Shown here: positions 38,719-48,123 of the stretch, one piece after another
Position numbering within the stretch: position 1 is the first letter of the stretch
Layout: every line of letters starts with the position of its first letter
DNA from: CBDFHF01 sp965247565
Lineage (GTDB): Bacteria; Pseudomonadota; Gammaproteobacteria; Methylococcales; Methylomonadaceae
Length of the DNA: 64,000 nt
Direction: 5' to 3'
Assembly (NCBI GenBank): GCA_965247565.1
Contig: CBDFHF010000001.1
Location: forward strand, 248,001-312,000
Translations under genes and position numbers: made by a program
Notes under the pieces: generated by a model
What the model saw: the letters and a program-made list of their open reading frames with translations, nothing else
Databases searched by the model: none
Told to the model about the DNA's origin: nothing

Positions 38719-39015
38719 TTAGCTACGCCTAAGAACTTGCTCAAATTCCTCAAGCAAGTTAGACAATGCCGCCGCCTCTTCTTGCAGCAATAAATTTTCT
38801 CTTTGAATATCTTTAATCAAAGCGATCGCCATCGCTGGCTGTCTCAACAATTCATTACTTTCGAGATTAACCGAGGCGTCAATTTGTAGCTGATTTTCAG
38901 TAAGAGTGGGTTGATTATTCTCTACTAAATTCTGTTTTTCGATTGGATCTCTTCCGGACGCATCGGCCAATAGCGCTTCCAGGCCCCGACCCAATCCTCT
39001 CTTTTTTAAATTCAT
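38719..39015 (-). CDS. Mini-ParB: short ParB paralogue lacking the CTPase core and DNA-binding domain
   Basis: This 98-residue protein begins with the ParB N-terminal motif (MNLKKRGLGRGLEALLADAS) and later has AMAIALIKDIQRENLLLQEE, matching the ENIQREDLNPLEEA helix of the full ParB. The intervening GERRWRA region, the helix-turn-helix and the C-terminal dimer domain are missing. ATG overlaps the parA stop as ATGA, which suggests translational coupling, and the frame is intact. It could modulate ParA ATPase activity or ParB assembly, or be a decaying duplicate; the first is inference. Confidence 0.8.
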   Translation of the reverse strand: MNLKKRGLGRGLEALLADASGRDPIEKQNLVENNQPTLTENQLQIDASVNLESNELLRQPAMAIALIKDIQRENLLLQEEAAALSNLLEEFEQVLRRS

Positions 39016-39788
39016 GCTTTATGATTTTTTTCTTTTTTAATCATCTCTGCAGCCAACGCAACATAAGCTGCCGCGCCACGGGATGACTTGTCGTAACTTA
39101 ATACGGGCAAGCCATGACTGGGAGCCTCAGCCAAACGTATATTTCTTGGTACACAAGTCCTGAAAACCTTGTCGCCAAAATAACGAATTAATTGCTCCGA
39201 CACATCTTTAGTCAGACGGTTTCTATCATCATACATAGTTCGCACAATGCCTTCTAGGTGCAGGTCAGGGTTAACAGAATCTTGAATATTCTTCAAAGTA
39301 GTCATTAATGCTGATAGTCCTTCCAACGCATAATATTCACATTGCATAGGGATAAGCAAACTGTTAGCCGCAACCATGGCATTTAAAGTCAGCATATTTA
39401 AAGAAGGTGGGCAATCGATCAGAATATAATCGTAATCCGGCTTCACCTGCACTAACGCATCGGCAAGTCGCATTTCTTTACGATCAGCTTGCATCAACTG
39501 CACTTCAGCTGCAGTCAGATCGGAATTACCAGACACCACCGAAAAGCCAATCTCAGGCAATTGAATAACAGTCTCTGCAACCGGCACATCCTCCATTAAT
39601 AGATCGTAGCTTGAGTACTTAACCTCCTGCTTATCAATGCCGCAACCCATAGCTGCGTTACCTTGCGGATCAAGATCGATCAGCAAAACTCTGCGTTTAG
39701 CTGCACCCAATGATGCCGCCAAATTAACACTTGTTGTTGTTTTGCCCACGCCACCTTTTTGGTTTGTGACAGCAATTATTTTTCCCAC
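39012..39788 (-). CDS. parA: Chromosome-partitioning ATPase ParA (Soj)
   Basis: This 258-residue protein is a deviant-Walker P-loop ATPase that moves ParB-parS complexes on the nucleoid. The deviant Walker A is TNQKGGVGKTTTSVNLAA and Walker A' is LLIDLDPQGNA. Signature DYILIDCPPSLNMLT. It overlaps rsmG by one base and the mini-ParB by four bases, so the genes form one operon. Confidence 0.97.
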   Translation of the reverse strand: MGKIIAVTNQKGGVGKTTTSVNLAASLGAAKRRVLLIDLDPQGNAAMGCGIDKQEVKYSSYDLLMEDVPVAETVIQLPEIGFSVVSGNSDLTAAEVQLMQADRKEMRLADALVQVKPDYDYILIDCPPSLNMLTLNAMVAANSLLIPMQCEYYALEGLSALMTTLKNIQDSVNPDLHLEGIVRTMYDDRNRLTKDVSEQLIRYFGDKVFRTCVPRNIRLAEAPSHGLPVLSYDKSSRGAAAYVALAAEMIKKEKNHKA

Positions 39789-40432
39789 TATCCTACGACC
39801 TCTTTAAGCAATTCTATGCGTACTAAGCATCTATCCACCTCAATGCCGGGGATGCTAATTGGTATGACCTCTGATTTTAAAGACAACTGTTGCAGTTCCG
39901 ACTCTGGTGTTTGCCCTTTCATTGCCAACAGCACTCCTTTTTCAGCCGCTAAATGTGCAGTTTTTGCGAGGGTGTCCGGTAAGCTTGCAAAAGCTCGAGT
40001 TAACACGGTATCGAATAAGGCTGCAGGTCGATGTTGTTCCACCCGATCATTACAAACCTTTGCATTAGCAAGCTTTAACTCCATTACCGCTTGCTGTACG
40101 AAGCGGGTTTTTTTTGCATTACTGTCCAGCAATACAAATTCTACTTCAGGTAAACAAACAGCTAACGGAATCCCGGGCAATCCGGCCCCCGTGCCTATAT
40201 CAATGATCCGTTTGCCTTCAAGATATGGCAAAACAGCCAAGCTATCCAATAGGTGCAGCTGCACCATCTCTTCCCGTTGCCTTATTGCGGTCAGATTATA
40301 AGCTTTATTCCATTTTTCAATAAGCTTAACAAATGCCAAGAGTTGCTGACACTGATTATCTGATAAGGTTAAATTTAAACCTTTGATCCCGACAAGCAGT
40401 ATGTTGAGACAAGGATCGATAGCGCTATCCAT
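39788..40432 (-). CDS. rsmG: 16S rRNA (guanine-527-N7)-methyltransferase
   Basis: The 214-residue SAM-dependent methyltransferase that modifies G527 of 16S rRNA. The SAM-binding motif is RIIDIGTGAGLPGIPLAV and the family motif NLTAIRQREEMVQLHLLDSL is present. Overlaps mnmG and parA by one base each, in the conserved gidA-gidB-par order. Confidence 0.96.
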   Translation of the reverse strand: MDSAIDPCLNILLVGIKGLNLTLSDNQCQQLLAFVKLIEKWNKAYNLTAIRQREEMVQLHLLDSLAVLPYLEGKRIIDIGTGAGLPGIPLAVCLPEVEFVLLDSNAKKTRFVQQAVMELKLANAKVCNDRVEQHRPAALFDTVLTRAFASLPDTLAKTAHLAAEKGVLLAMKGQTPESELQQLSLKSEVIPISIPGIEVDRCLVRIELLKEVVG

Positions 40433-42321
40433 CAGGCCGCTTTATTTTTTAAATAGACCAGCAGCAATGAAATTGCCGCAGGCGTAACTCCTGGAATTCT
40501 TGAAGCCTGTCCTAGTGTTTCTGGTTGTTGTTTTTTAAGTTTTTCACTAACCTCATTAGAAAGGCCAGGGACGTTTTTATAATCGAACGCTTCTGGCAAG
40601 CGAAAATGATCATATCGCAAGGTCTTATCAATTTCAGTTTGCTGACGCTCTATGTAGCCTGCGTATTTGGCCTGAATTTCAACCTGTTCCGCAACATCGT
40701 CAGAAACAGTGTCACCGCTATCAAAAAATGTCAGCAGGCGCTTTACATCAACCTCGGGCCGGCGCAGCAACTCCATTAAATTTACTTCCCGAAGTAAAGC
40801 GGCTCCCCAAATTGCCTCAACTTCCGCCGCTTGGGCAGACTCTGATCGTATCCAGGTTTTTTTGAAATCTCCCTGTAATTGGGCGATGGCTTCTCGTTTG
40901 GTTTCAAACTCCTGCCAACGATGATCATTAACAAGACCTAACTCCCGGCCTTTTTCGGTTAACCGTAAATCGGCGTTATCCTCGCGTAACAACAAGCGAT
41001 ACTCTGCTCGGCTAGTGAACATTCGGTAAGGTTCTTGAGTACCACGGGTAATTAGATCATCGATCATAACACCGATATAAGCTTCATTTCGCTGCGGACA
41101 CCAACTATCCAGACCATTAACCAATCGTGCTGCATTCAATCCGGCAATTAAGCCCTGAGCGGCGGCTTCTTCGTAACCTGTAGTGCCATTGACTTGTCCG
41201 GCAAAGAACAAACCATCCATGTGTTTGGTTTCCAGCGAGGCTTTTAAGTCCCTGGGATCAAAAAAATCATATTCGATAGCATAGCCGGGGCGAAGAATTT
41301 CAGCATTTTCAAAACCCAGCATGGAGCGAACCATTTCATACTGAACATCAAATGGCAAGCTGGTAGAAATCCCGTTGGGATAAATCTCATGAGTATCCAA
41401 ACCTTCTGGTTCTACAAAAATCTGATGTGAATCGCGCTCGGCAAATCGTACTACTTTGTCTTCTATGGAGGGACAATAACGTGGTCCAATCCCTTCGATA
41501 ACTCCTGAATACATGGGTGATCGATCCAGGTTGGACCGAATAATATCGTGGGTTTTGCTATTAGTGCGCGTGATGTAACAAGGAATTTGTCGCGGATGTT
41601 GTTCGCGTTTTCCTAAAAAAGAAAACACCGGAGTTGGATCATCTCCGTGCTGAGTTTCCAGTTTGCCGAAGTCAATAGTTCGGCCATCAATACGAGGTGG
41701 CGTACCGGTTTTCAAACGATCAATACGAAACGGCAATTCTCTTAAACGTTCAGATAACGCAATAGAAGCTGGATCGCCCGCTCGACCGCCGCTGTAATTT
41801 TCTAGACCAATATGAATTTTACCGCCTAAAAACGTGCCGGTTGTCAGAACAACTGCGTCGGCTATAAAGCTCACACCCATTTGGGTTTTAACGCCAACAA
41901 CACGATTGCCATCGACGATTAAATCAGCGACTGTTTGCTGAAACAAGGCCAAATTTGGTTGGTTTTCCAGTACAGTTCTTATGGCTTGTTTATATAGCTT
42001 ACGATCTGCCTGTGCACGAGTCGCTCTAACCGCTGCACCTTTGCTGGCATTAAGAATACGAAACTGGATACCACCATGATCAATCGCCTGAGCCATCGCG
42101 CCGCCCAAGGCATCAATCTCTTTAACCAAATGGCCTTTACCGATACCGCCGATGGCCGGGTTACAGCTCATTTGTCCTAAAGTATCGATATTCTGGGTCA
42201 GCAACAAGGTTTGCGCACCGCATCGAGCTGACGCTAGTGCTGCTTCTGTGCCGGCATGTCCACCGCCCACTACGATTACGTCAAATTTTTTTTTGAATTG
42301 CACAGCTACTCTACACTCCAA
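40432..42321 (-). CDS. mnmG: tRNA uridine 5-carboxymethylaminomethyl modification enzyme MnmG (GidA)
   Basis: The 629-residue FAD protein acts with MnmE to modify wobble U34 of tRNAs. The dinucleotide-binding motif is DVIVVGGGHAGTEAALA, and the signatures GTFLGGKIHIG and QVNGTTGYEEAAAQG are present. The start may instead be a GTG seven codons further in. In gammaproteobacteria this gene often neighbours oriC, but no DnaA-box cluster is evident here. Confidence 0.97.
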   Translation of the reverse strand: MECRVAVQFKKKFDVIVVGGGHAGTEAALASARCGAQTLLLTQNIDTLGQMSCNPAIGGIGKGHLVKEIDALGGAMAQAIDHGGIQFRILNASKGAAVRATRAQADRKLYKQAIRTVLENQPNLALFQQTVADLIVDGNRVVGVKTQMGVSFIADAVVLTTGTFLGGKIHIGLENYSGGRAGDPASIALSERLRELPFRIDRLKTGTPPRIDGRTIDFGKLETQHGDDPTPVFSFLGKREQHPRQIPCYITRTNSKTHDIIRSNLDRSPMYSGVIEGIGPRYCPSIEDKVVRFAERDSHQIFVEPEGLDTHEIYPNGISTSLPFDVQYEMVRSMLGFENAEILRPGYAIEYDFFDPRDLKASLETKHMDGLFFAGQVNGTTGYEEAAAQGLIAGLNAARLVNGLDSWCPQRNEAYIGVMIDDLITRGTQEPYRMFTSRAEYRLLLREDNADLRLTEKGRELGLVNDHRWQEFETKREAIAQLQGDFKKTWIRSESAQAAEVEAIWGAALLREVNLMELLRRPEVDVKRLLTFFDSGDTVSDDVAEQVEIQAKYAGYIERQQTEIDKTLRYDHFRLPEAFDYKNVPGLSNEVSEKLKKQQPETLGQASRIPGVTPAAISLLLVYLKNKAA

Positions 42322-42381
42322 AGGATGCTATTATTTGCAGGTGTAATTTTACACGCTGGTATCTATTATAAGAGGTAAATT

Positions 42382-42597
42382 ATGAAAAATCGTAATAAAT
42401 CAACGCAAGCACTGTGCGTCCCGATCCAAAATCCGGTTGCTAAATTTGCAGCTCAGTTTAATAAGGCAGCAACATTTCGAGACCAAAGCAAATACACTCG
42501 CAACAACAAACACAAAAAGCAGGAGGCTTGGTCAATCGCTCTAGCAAGAGTCATTGACCAAGTCCCTTGCTTTTCCGGGAATCAGCAACCTGCCTGA
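42382..42597 (+). CDS. Small basic protein, possible ArfA-like ribosome-rescue factor
   Basis: The 71-residue basic protein contains NPVAKFAAQFNKAATFRD and SKYTRNNKHKKQEAW. The order NP...NK...Y.R..KH....W parallels the ArfA core (DPLF...NKKGKGSYMRKGKHG..W). As in arfA, a strong hairpin lies in the coding sequence just after this core, in a non-conserved hydrophobic tail. ArfA rescues ribosomes stalled on non-stop mRNA, and its hairpin makes its own message non-stop so that tmRNA represses it. Start ATG follows AGAGG. It converges on dksA with a 16-bp overlap. The alternative is an unrelated small basic protein. Confidence 0.45.
   Translation: MKNRNKSTQALCVPIQNPVAKFAAQFNKAATFRDQSKYTRNNKHKKQEAWSIALARVIDQVPCFSGNQQPA
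42527..42562 (+). promoter_or_regulatory. Stem-loop inside the ArfA-like coding sequence
   Basis: Arms CTTGGTCAAT and ATTGACCAAG pair perfectly (10 bp), continue after a 2x2 internal loop with CTCT/AGAG, and close on an AGCA tetraloop. No T run follows, so an RNase III-type processing site is more likely than a terminator. Confidence 0.75.
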
Positions 42598-42920
42598 TTG
42601 GCGCACTTGATACACAAAGTAGAATAAGGCAGAGCTTTTAAACGTTCCCGCCCCACAGGTTCACCGCAAGCCTCACAAACACCGTATTCTCCGCTATCGA
42701 TTCTAGCGATAGCTCGCTTGATCATATCAATTTCTTTTCTGGCGGAATTACCCAGATAATCTAAAACCTGATCATTCTCGGTTTGGGTGGCCTGCTCAGC
42801 AAAATCCTTGTCCAGCGGCCCGTCCAAATGTTTAACATCATTGGTGATTTTAGCTAAGCGCTCGCTCAGATCCTCCAGCATGTCGCTTAATGTTTTTTTT
42901 GTGTCTTCAAACTCTTTCAT
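42582..42920 (-). CDS. DksA/TraR-type zinc-finger regulator
   Basis: A 112-residue protein with an N-terminal coiled coil (SERLAKITNDVKHLDGPLDKDFAEQ) and a four-cysteine zinc finger (CEACGEPVGRERL, then CIKCANQ). DksA proteins bind the RNA polymerase secondary channel and act with ppGpp. This one is shorter than E. coli DksA (151) and lacks its extended N-terminus, so it is a DksA-like paralogue rather than certainly DksA itself. Confidence 0.85.
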   Translation of the reverse strand: MKEFEDTKKTLSDMLEDLSERLAKITNDVKHLDGPLDKDFAEQATQTENDQVLDYLGNSARKEIDMIKRAIARIDSGEYGVCEACGEPVGRERLKALPYSTLCIKCANQAGC

Positions 42921-43011
42921 AATTCTCTCTGCCTGACTTGCTTTGGCCCATCTTAACTGAATCCTTAACTATAATGTAGACATTGTTCTAAAACCCAACT
43001 GTTCATCGACC

Positions 43012-43917
43012 ATGCAAAACGCCTTAGACCAGCTATTAGATTCTGCCAATCAGATTATTCTTGGTAAATCGCATCAAATTCGTTTGGCATTATGTTGCGT
43101 ATTAGCGCGTGGCCATTTGTTAATTGAGGATGTACCCGGAGTTGGTAAAACTACACTGGCGCATACTCTGGCAAAACTGTTAGGCCTGGATTATCAGCGC
43201 ATTCAATTCACCAGCGATATACTGCCTGCCGACATTATTGGCGCATCCATATTTGATGCTCAGAACCATGAATTTAAATTTCATCCAGGGCCTATTTTTA
43301 AACAAATGTTGTTAGCTGATGAAATCAATCGTTCAACGCCTAAAGCGCAAAGCGCTCTATTGGAAGCGATGGAAGAACACCAAGTCACAGTAGAAGGCAT
43401 AACTTATGCCTTACCAGAACCTTTTTTTGTGATTGCTACTCAAAATCCCGCCCATCAAATAGGCACCTTTCCTTTACCCGAGTCACAACTGGATCGCTTT
43501 TTGATGCGGATTGAACTGGGCTATCCCGATCAAAAAGCCGAAAGACTATTACTGAGCGGACAAAATAGACATGATTTAATTTCCGAATTACCCATAAAGC
43601 TCGACCCTAAACAGCTACAGTCTATCCAAAAATTTATTCCCAAAATCCACGTTTCAAATGCAGTGCTAGATTATTGCCAAGCTATTATTGCTTATACGCG
43701 CAGCTCGCCTGACTATCATTGCGGGCTTTCACCCCGAGCCGGATTAGCGTTACTCACTGCGGCTAAAGCATGGGCGTTTATGCACAGACGCGATGCGGTT
43801 ATCCCTGAAGATGTTCAAGCAGTTCTAGCAGCCGTGGCCGGTCATCGATTAAGAACGGGCAGCACCAATTCAGACGCTATCGTCGCGCCAATTTTAGCCA
43901 AACTTTCAGCGCTTTGA
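43012..43917 (+). CDS. MoxR-family AAA+ ATPase
   Basis: The 301-residue ATPase has Walker A at residues 43-49 (VPGVGKTTLA), Walker B in MLLADEINRSTPKAQSALLEAM and the sensor/arginine region LPESQLDRFLMRI. MoxR ATPases act as chaperones for metal-centre or membrane-complex maturation. The gene overlaps the DUF58 gene by four bases and forms with it and the transglutaminase gene a common three-gene unit. Confidence 0.93.
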   Translation: MQNALDQLLDSANQIILGKSHQIRLALCCVLARGHLLIEDVPGVGKTTLAHTLAKLLGLDYQRIQFTSDILPADIIGASIFDAQNHEFKFHPGPIFKQMLLADEINRSTPKAQSALLEAMEEHQVTVEGITYALPEPFFVIATQNPAHQIGTFPLPESQLDRFLMRIELGYPDQKAERLLLSGQNRHDLISELPIKLDPKQLQSIQKFIPKIHVSNAVLDYCQAIIAYTRSSPDYHCGLSPRAGLALLTAAKAWAFMHRRDAVIPEDVQAVLAAVAGHRLRTGSTNSDAIVAPILAKLSAL

Positions 43918-44858
43918 GCCGGTTACCATTAAAAGATCGTTTTAAGCTGAGCCGCTTTTTTACGGGCGAACAGGCAACCGATCAACCGATTACTTTAAAT
44001 CAGCGCCGAATTTTTATATTACCTACCCAGCGAGGGCTAGGGTTTGTTGTCCTCATTTCCTTGTTGTTACTAATTGCTTTTGTTTACAGCAACAACTTGG
44101 CTTACATGTTAGCTTTTTTGCTCGCTAGCATTTTTTTTATAACTATCCTGCACACTTATCAATCTTTATCGGGCCTGATATTAAAAGAAGCGCCAAGCAA
44201 AAATGTATTTGCCGGAGAGATGGCAGAATTTTTCATTCAAATAGAAAACCCTACCAACAAAGACTGCCACAACATACAAATTTCAATGGAACGAGTGGAG
44301 GATCTGAGCATATCGGCGCATAGCAAAGCACCGATTTCCCTTTACTCATCGACCAATCAACGGGGTTGGCATGGTATGGGCAAAGTGACTGTTGCCAGCA
44401 CATTTCCATTTGGATTATTTCGTGCTTGGTCGCCACTACGATTTAACCTAAAAATATTGGTTTACCCCAAACCGGCAACGACACAGTTGCCTTTTCCAGA
44501 AACGCCCTCTGCTCAAGCAAGACAAGGCTTGAGAAAAAAAGGCTCGGAAGATTATCATGGCTTGCAACCCTATCATGCGGGTGATGCTATCAGGCATATG
44601 GATTGGAAAACTTATGCTAAAGGTTTGGGGCTCTATACCAAGCAATACGGTGGCGAACAATCGGCGGTAATCTGGCTGGATTACGACTACACTCCCGGCT
44701 ATTCCCGAGAAGAACGTTTAAGCCAATTATGCCGTTGGGTTATGGATGCGGAACAAGCCGGAATTAGTTACGGTTTTTCACTACCCGGAATAAAGCGGTT
44801 ACCTGACCATGGTTTGCAACATTATCGAAACTGCTTGGACGCCTTAGCGTTGTTTTAA
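43914..44858 (+). CDS. DUF58-domain membrane protein
   Basis: The 314-residue protein starts at TTG 43914, overlapping the MoxR stop. Two adjacent membrane helices lie at about residues 40-80 (GFVVLISLLLLIAFVYSNNL), followed by a cytosolic/periplasmic beta region and the DUF58 signature GLQPYHAGDAIRHMDWKTYA. In MoxR operons DUF58 proteins are partners, often with vWA domains. Function unproven. Confidence 0.88.
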   Translation: MSRLPLKDRFKLSRFFTGEQATDQPITLNQRRIFILPTQRGLGFVVLISLLLLIAFVYSNNLAYMLAFLLASIFFITILHTYQSLSGLILKEAPSKNVFAGEMAEFFIQIENPTNKDCHNIQISMERVEDLSISAHSKAPISLYSSTNQRGWHGMGKVTVASTFPFGLFRAWSPLRFNLKILVYPKPATTQLPFPETPSAQARQGLRKKGSEDYHGLQPYHAGDAIRHMDWKTYAKGLGLYTKQYGGEQSAVIWLDYDYTPGYSREERLSQLCRWVMDAEQAGISYGFSLPGIKRLPDHGLQHYRNCLDALALF

Positions 44859-44881
44859 ATAGCTCGTGTGACCCCTAAAAG

Positions 44882-46858
44882 ATGACTGCCCAACTTAACA
44901 TAAACACACTGATATTTTTGCTATCAGCTATCGGTCTTATTGTTTTTCCTCATGTTTACAATCTGCCGGGTTCGGTATTCGGCTTCTTTTGCTTTTTGTT
45001 AGCTTGGCGTTTTGTGGCAATCTGGCGACCCAATTGGCTTCCGGGTCGATTAGCTTTGTTGTTATTAACAGTGATTGGCATTGCTCTACTTTACCTGCAA
45101 CATCAGGGCTTATTGGGTCGAGATGCGGGAACCCGTTTGTTTGTGGTGGCTTTGGGGCTCAAGTTAATGGAAATAAAATCCAGCCGCGATACTTATCTGA
45201 TCACTTTTCTGGCTTTTATTGTGGCCACTTCCCAGTTTTTATACCAGCAAAGCATTGTAATGGCGGTGTACATTTTGTTTGTGTGTTGTGTGCTACTGGG
45301 CACATTGGTTTCCATCAATAGTATCCAGCCACGACATCTGGCTGCCTTAAAAACCGCCGCAATCGTCATTTTGCAGGCGATCCCAATGGCTATCGTTATT
45401 TTTATCTTTTTTCCGCGTATTCCTGCGCCGCGCTGGATGTATTTTAATGACGGGCATCAAGCCAAAATGGGACTGAGCGATACGATGGAACCCGGCTCAA
45501 TCAACAACCTAAGTCTATCTGATGAGTTGGTTTTTCGGGTAAAGTTTACCGGTGCTATTCCGCCGCCCGCACAACGTTATTGGCGGGGGCCGGTTTTATC
45601 GCGCACTGATGGGAAGAAATGGATGCAAGCCACCAATCTAGCCTATCTGCCGGCACCGCAAAAACCGGTATTTTCCGGTACCGCCTATCAATACAAGTTA
45701 TTAATGGAACCTCAGCATAAAAACTGGGTTTTCGCCCTGGATATGCCAGCGGACTATAGCGATCCGCTGAGCTTGAACGCCAACTATCAATTAATTAGCG
45801 CAGCACAACCCAATAAACGTGCCGAATATAAAATCATTTCATTTCCCACATTCAATACCGGCAATATCAGCGCTGTCGATTACCGCAACGCCATGCAATT
45901 ACCCGACGAGCCATCCGCCAGAATGCAACGCTTAGTAAAACAATTACACGGCATTGATAATCCGCCATTAGATTTTATAAAGCACACCTTGAATCATTTT
46001 AAAACTGAAGACTTTCATTACACTTTAAAACCACCGTTACTGGCAGAAAACCCCATTGAAAGTTTTTTATTCGAGACCCGCCATGGCTTTTGCGAACATT
46101 ACGCCGCCGCTTTTGTGTATTTAATGCGTGTGGGGCAAGTGCCAGCACGAGTTGTGACTGGCTATCAAGGCGGGGAATTGAATAAAGTCGGTAATTTTTT
46201 GGACATCAAACAAGCTCACGCTCATGCTTGGGCTGAAGTCTGGCTAGAGAGGCAAGGTTGGGTAAGAATTGACCCGACCGCCGCTATTGCTCCGGAACGT
46301 ATCGAACAAGATATTAATATCGACCAGCAAATTGCTAGCGGTATGCTCAGCTATGCTTCAGCTACCGATAGCCAAGCGGCATTTAGCTGGTTAAAACAAA
46401 CCCGACAGTTTTGGGGCAATGTGGACTACAACTGGCAGCGCTGGGTAATTAACTACGATACTGATAATCAGAGTAGATTTTTGTCTGCCTTTGGCATAAA
46501 AGATATGACTACAATGGTGTATTGGATGGCGGGTATTGTTAGTGTATTGACTGCTTTTTTAAGTGCATGGTTATTTTATTCCCAGAAAAAGCCCCGCGAT
46601 CCGGTATTGGCAAACTACCAACGATTCTGTAACAAAATTGCCCAGCAGGGTTTATCAAGAGACGAAGGCGAGGGTGTCATTGCTTTTGCGGAGCGTATCA
46701 AACTAAAGTTGCCAGAACATGCGCAGAACATAGATGACATTACGGCGCTATTTATTCAACTACGATACGGTAAACAACCGAATTCGAAAGACTTTTCCAA
46801 CTTTCATCGGCAGATAGCGCAATTAAAAATACCCAATCCCGCGCGGTTCAAGTTTTAG
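44882..46858 (+). CDS. TgpA-type membrane transglutaminase-like protein
   Basis: A 658-residue protein with several N-terminal membrane helices (DUF3488), a periplasmic papain-like transglutaminase domain and one C-terminal helix with a cytosolic tail (DUF4129). The catalytic triad is Cys404 (RHGFCEHYAAAF), His448 (HAHAWAEVW) and Asp464 (WVRIDPTAA). Third gene of the MoxR-DUF58-TgpA unit, presumably processing or crosslinking envelope proteins. Confidence 0.92.
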   Translation: MTAQLNINTLIFLLSAIGLIVFPHVYNLPGSVFGFFCFLLAWRFVAIWRPNWLPGRLALLLLTVIGIALLYLQHQGLLGRDAGTRLFVVALGLKLMEIKSSRDTYLITFLAFIVATSQFLYQQSIVMAVYILFVCCVLLGTLVSINSIQPRHLAALKTAAIVILQAIPMAIVIFIFFPRIPAPRWMYFNDGHQAKMGLSDTMEPGSINNLSLSDELVFRVKFTGAIPPPAQRYWRGPVLSRTDGKKWMQATNLAYLPAPQKPVFSGTAYQYKLLMEPQHKNWVFALDMPADYSDPLSLNANYQLISAAQPNKRAEYKIISFPTFNTGNISAVDYRNAMQLPDEPSARMQRLVKQLHGIDNPPLDFIKHTLNHFKTEDFHYTLKPPLLAENPIESFLFETRHGFCEHYAAAFVYLMRVGQVPARVVTGYQGGELNKVGNFLDIKQAHAHAWAEVWLERQGWVRIDPTAAIAPERIEQDINIDQQIASGMLSYASATDSQAAFSWLKQTRQFWGNVDYNWQRWVINYDTDNQSRFLSAFGIKDMTTMVYWMAGIVSVLTAFLSAWLFYSQKKPRDPVLANYQRFCNKIAQQGLSRDEGEGVIAFAERIKLKLPEHAQNIDDITALFIQLRYGKQPNSKDFSNFHRQIAQLKIPNPARFKF

Positions 46859-47007
46859 AGGGGGCAACATGGTTGCCTCTTAACTAAGGTGGTTTTTTAA
46901 CACCTCACCGACGAGTAGTACTGGATTATTGATCTGGTTCTTTACCGATTGAACTTTGCCGATAGTTTTTGCAGCCTGTTGATCGGTAAATCGGATTGAA
47001 ATTTCTT

Positions 47008-47979
47008 TTAAACCACTCTATCACCCGGTTCTTGCCCTTCAAAGAAGGCGGCAATATTAGCCAACACTCGATTGCCCATGGCGGCGCGGGTTTCCTCGGT
47101 GCCGCTGCCCATGTGTGGGAGCAAGGTTACGTTGTCTAACTCTAGAAATCCGGGGTTCAAGTGTGGTTCGTTTTCATATACATCTAATCCGGCGCCAGCA
47201 ATCCAGCCATGTTTTAAAGCGTTGATTAAGGCTTGGCTATCAACGACGTCGCCACGCGCGGTGTTGATTAAATGTGCAGATGGACGCATTAATTTTAAGC
47301 GTTGTTCGTTGATTAAATGCTTGGTGGCAGCGCCGCCTGGACAATGCAGTGATACAAAGTTGGCTTCGCTTAAAACTTCTTCCACAGAAGCGCATTGAGT
47401 GGCGTTAAATTTGTTGATAATTTCTGCAGAAATTGGGCTCGGATTGTAGAACAGAATGTCCATATCAAATCCGAAATGGGCTTTTTTGGCCATTGCTTGA
47501 GCGATGCGGCCAAAACCAATTAAGCCCAGTTTTTTGCCGGTGACTTTTTGGCTAAGCAAATGGGTTGGATACCAACCCGTCCATTGCTTGTTGCGTAATA
47601 AACGTTCGCCCTCCGAAGCGCGACGGGCAGACATCAATAGCAATAACATGGCAATATCGGCGGTGCAGTCGGTGAGAACATGCGGGGTGTTGGTAACGAC
47701 AATGCTTTGGGCTTTGGCGGCATTAATGTCTATGTTGTTATAACCGACCCCAAAGTTGCCAATAATTTTAGCGCGCCGATCTGCAACATTGATAATATCA
47801 GCGGTGATGGCATCCGTTACCGTAGGCAACAGTGCATCAGCGTTTTGTAGCGCAAACTTAAGTTGGTCGGCCGTCATGGGGATGTCTTGCTCATTTAACT
47901 GTACGTCGTAGAGCATCTTTAGTTTGGCTTCAACTTCAGTAGGCCATTTTCGTGTGACAACGACTTTAGGTTTGCTCAT
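47008..47979 (-). CDS. hprA: Hydroxypyruvate/glyoxylate reductase (D-2-hydroxyacid dehydrogenase)
   Basis: The 323-residue NAD(P)-dependent enzyme reduces hydroxypyruvate to D-glycerate in the serine cycle. The nucleotide-binding motif is LGLIGFGRIAQAMAKK, the substrate/catalytic Arg lies in HLINTARGDVVDSQAL, Glu in YENEPHLNPG and His in VTLLPHMGSGTEE. Placement 145 bp downstream of serine-glyoxylate aminotransferase, which makes its substrate, supports this assignment over other family members. Confidence 0.88.
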   Translation of the reverse strand: MSKPKVVVTRKWPTEVEAKLKMLYDVQLNEQDIPMTADQLKFALQNADALLPTVTDAITADIINVADRRAKIIGNFGVGYNNIDINAAKAQSIVVTNTPHVLTDCTADIAMLLLLMSARRASEGERLLRNKQWTGWYPTHLLSQKVTGKKLGLIGFGRIAQAMAKKAHFGFDMDILFYNPSPISAEIINKFNATQCASVEEVLSEANFVSLHCPGGAATKHLINEQRLKLMRPSAHLINTARGDVVDSQALINALKHGWIAGAGLDVYENEPHLNPGFLELDNVTLLPHMGSGTEETRAAMGNRVLANIAAFFEGQEPGDRVV

Positions 47980-48123
47980 AAAATGAACTCCAGACGGGAA
48001 ATGAGTGGGGCAGGGTGTCAGGTCAGCACTGATCTGACACCGGTAATCTAAGGAAAGACCCTAATTACTGTAGGGCGAGTTATGGCAAGGCTTGTGTGCT
48101 AATAACTCATCCTGCAGACTTTT

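Noticed and set aside
40432..43000. Chromosomal origin next to mnmG
   Set aside because: The gene order is typical of origin-proximal DNA, but no cluster of DnaA boxes or AT-rich unwinding region is visible. A single DnaA-box-like sequence near 680 lies inside tnsE.
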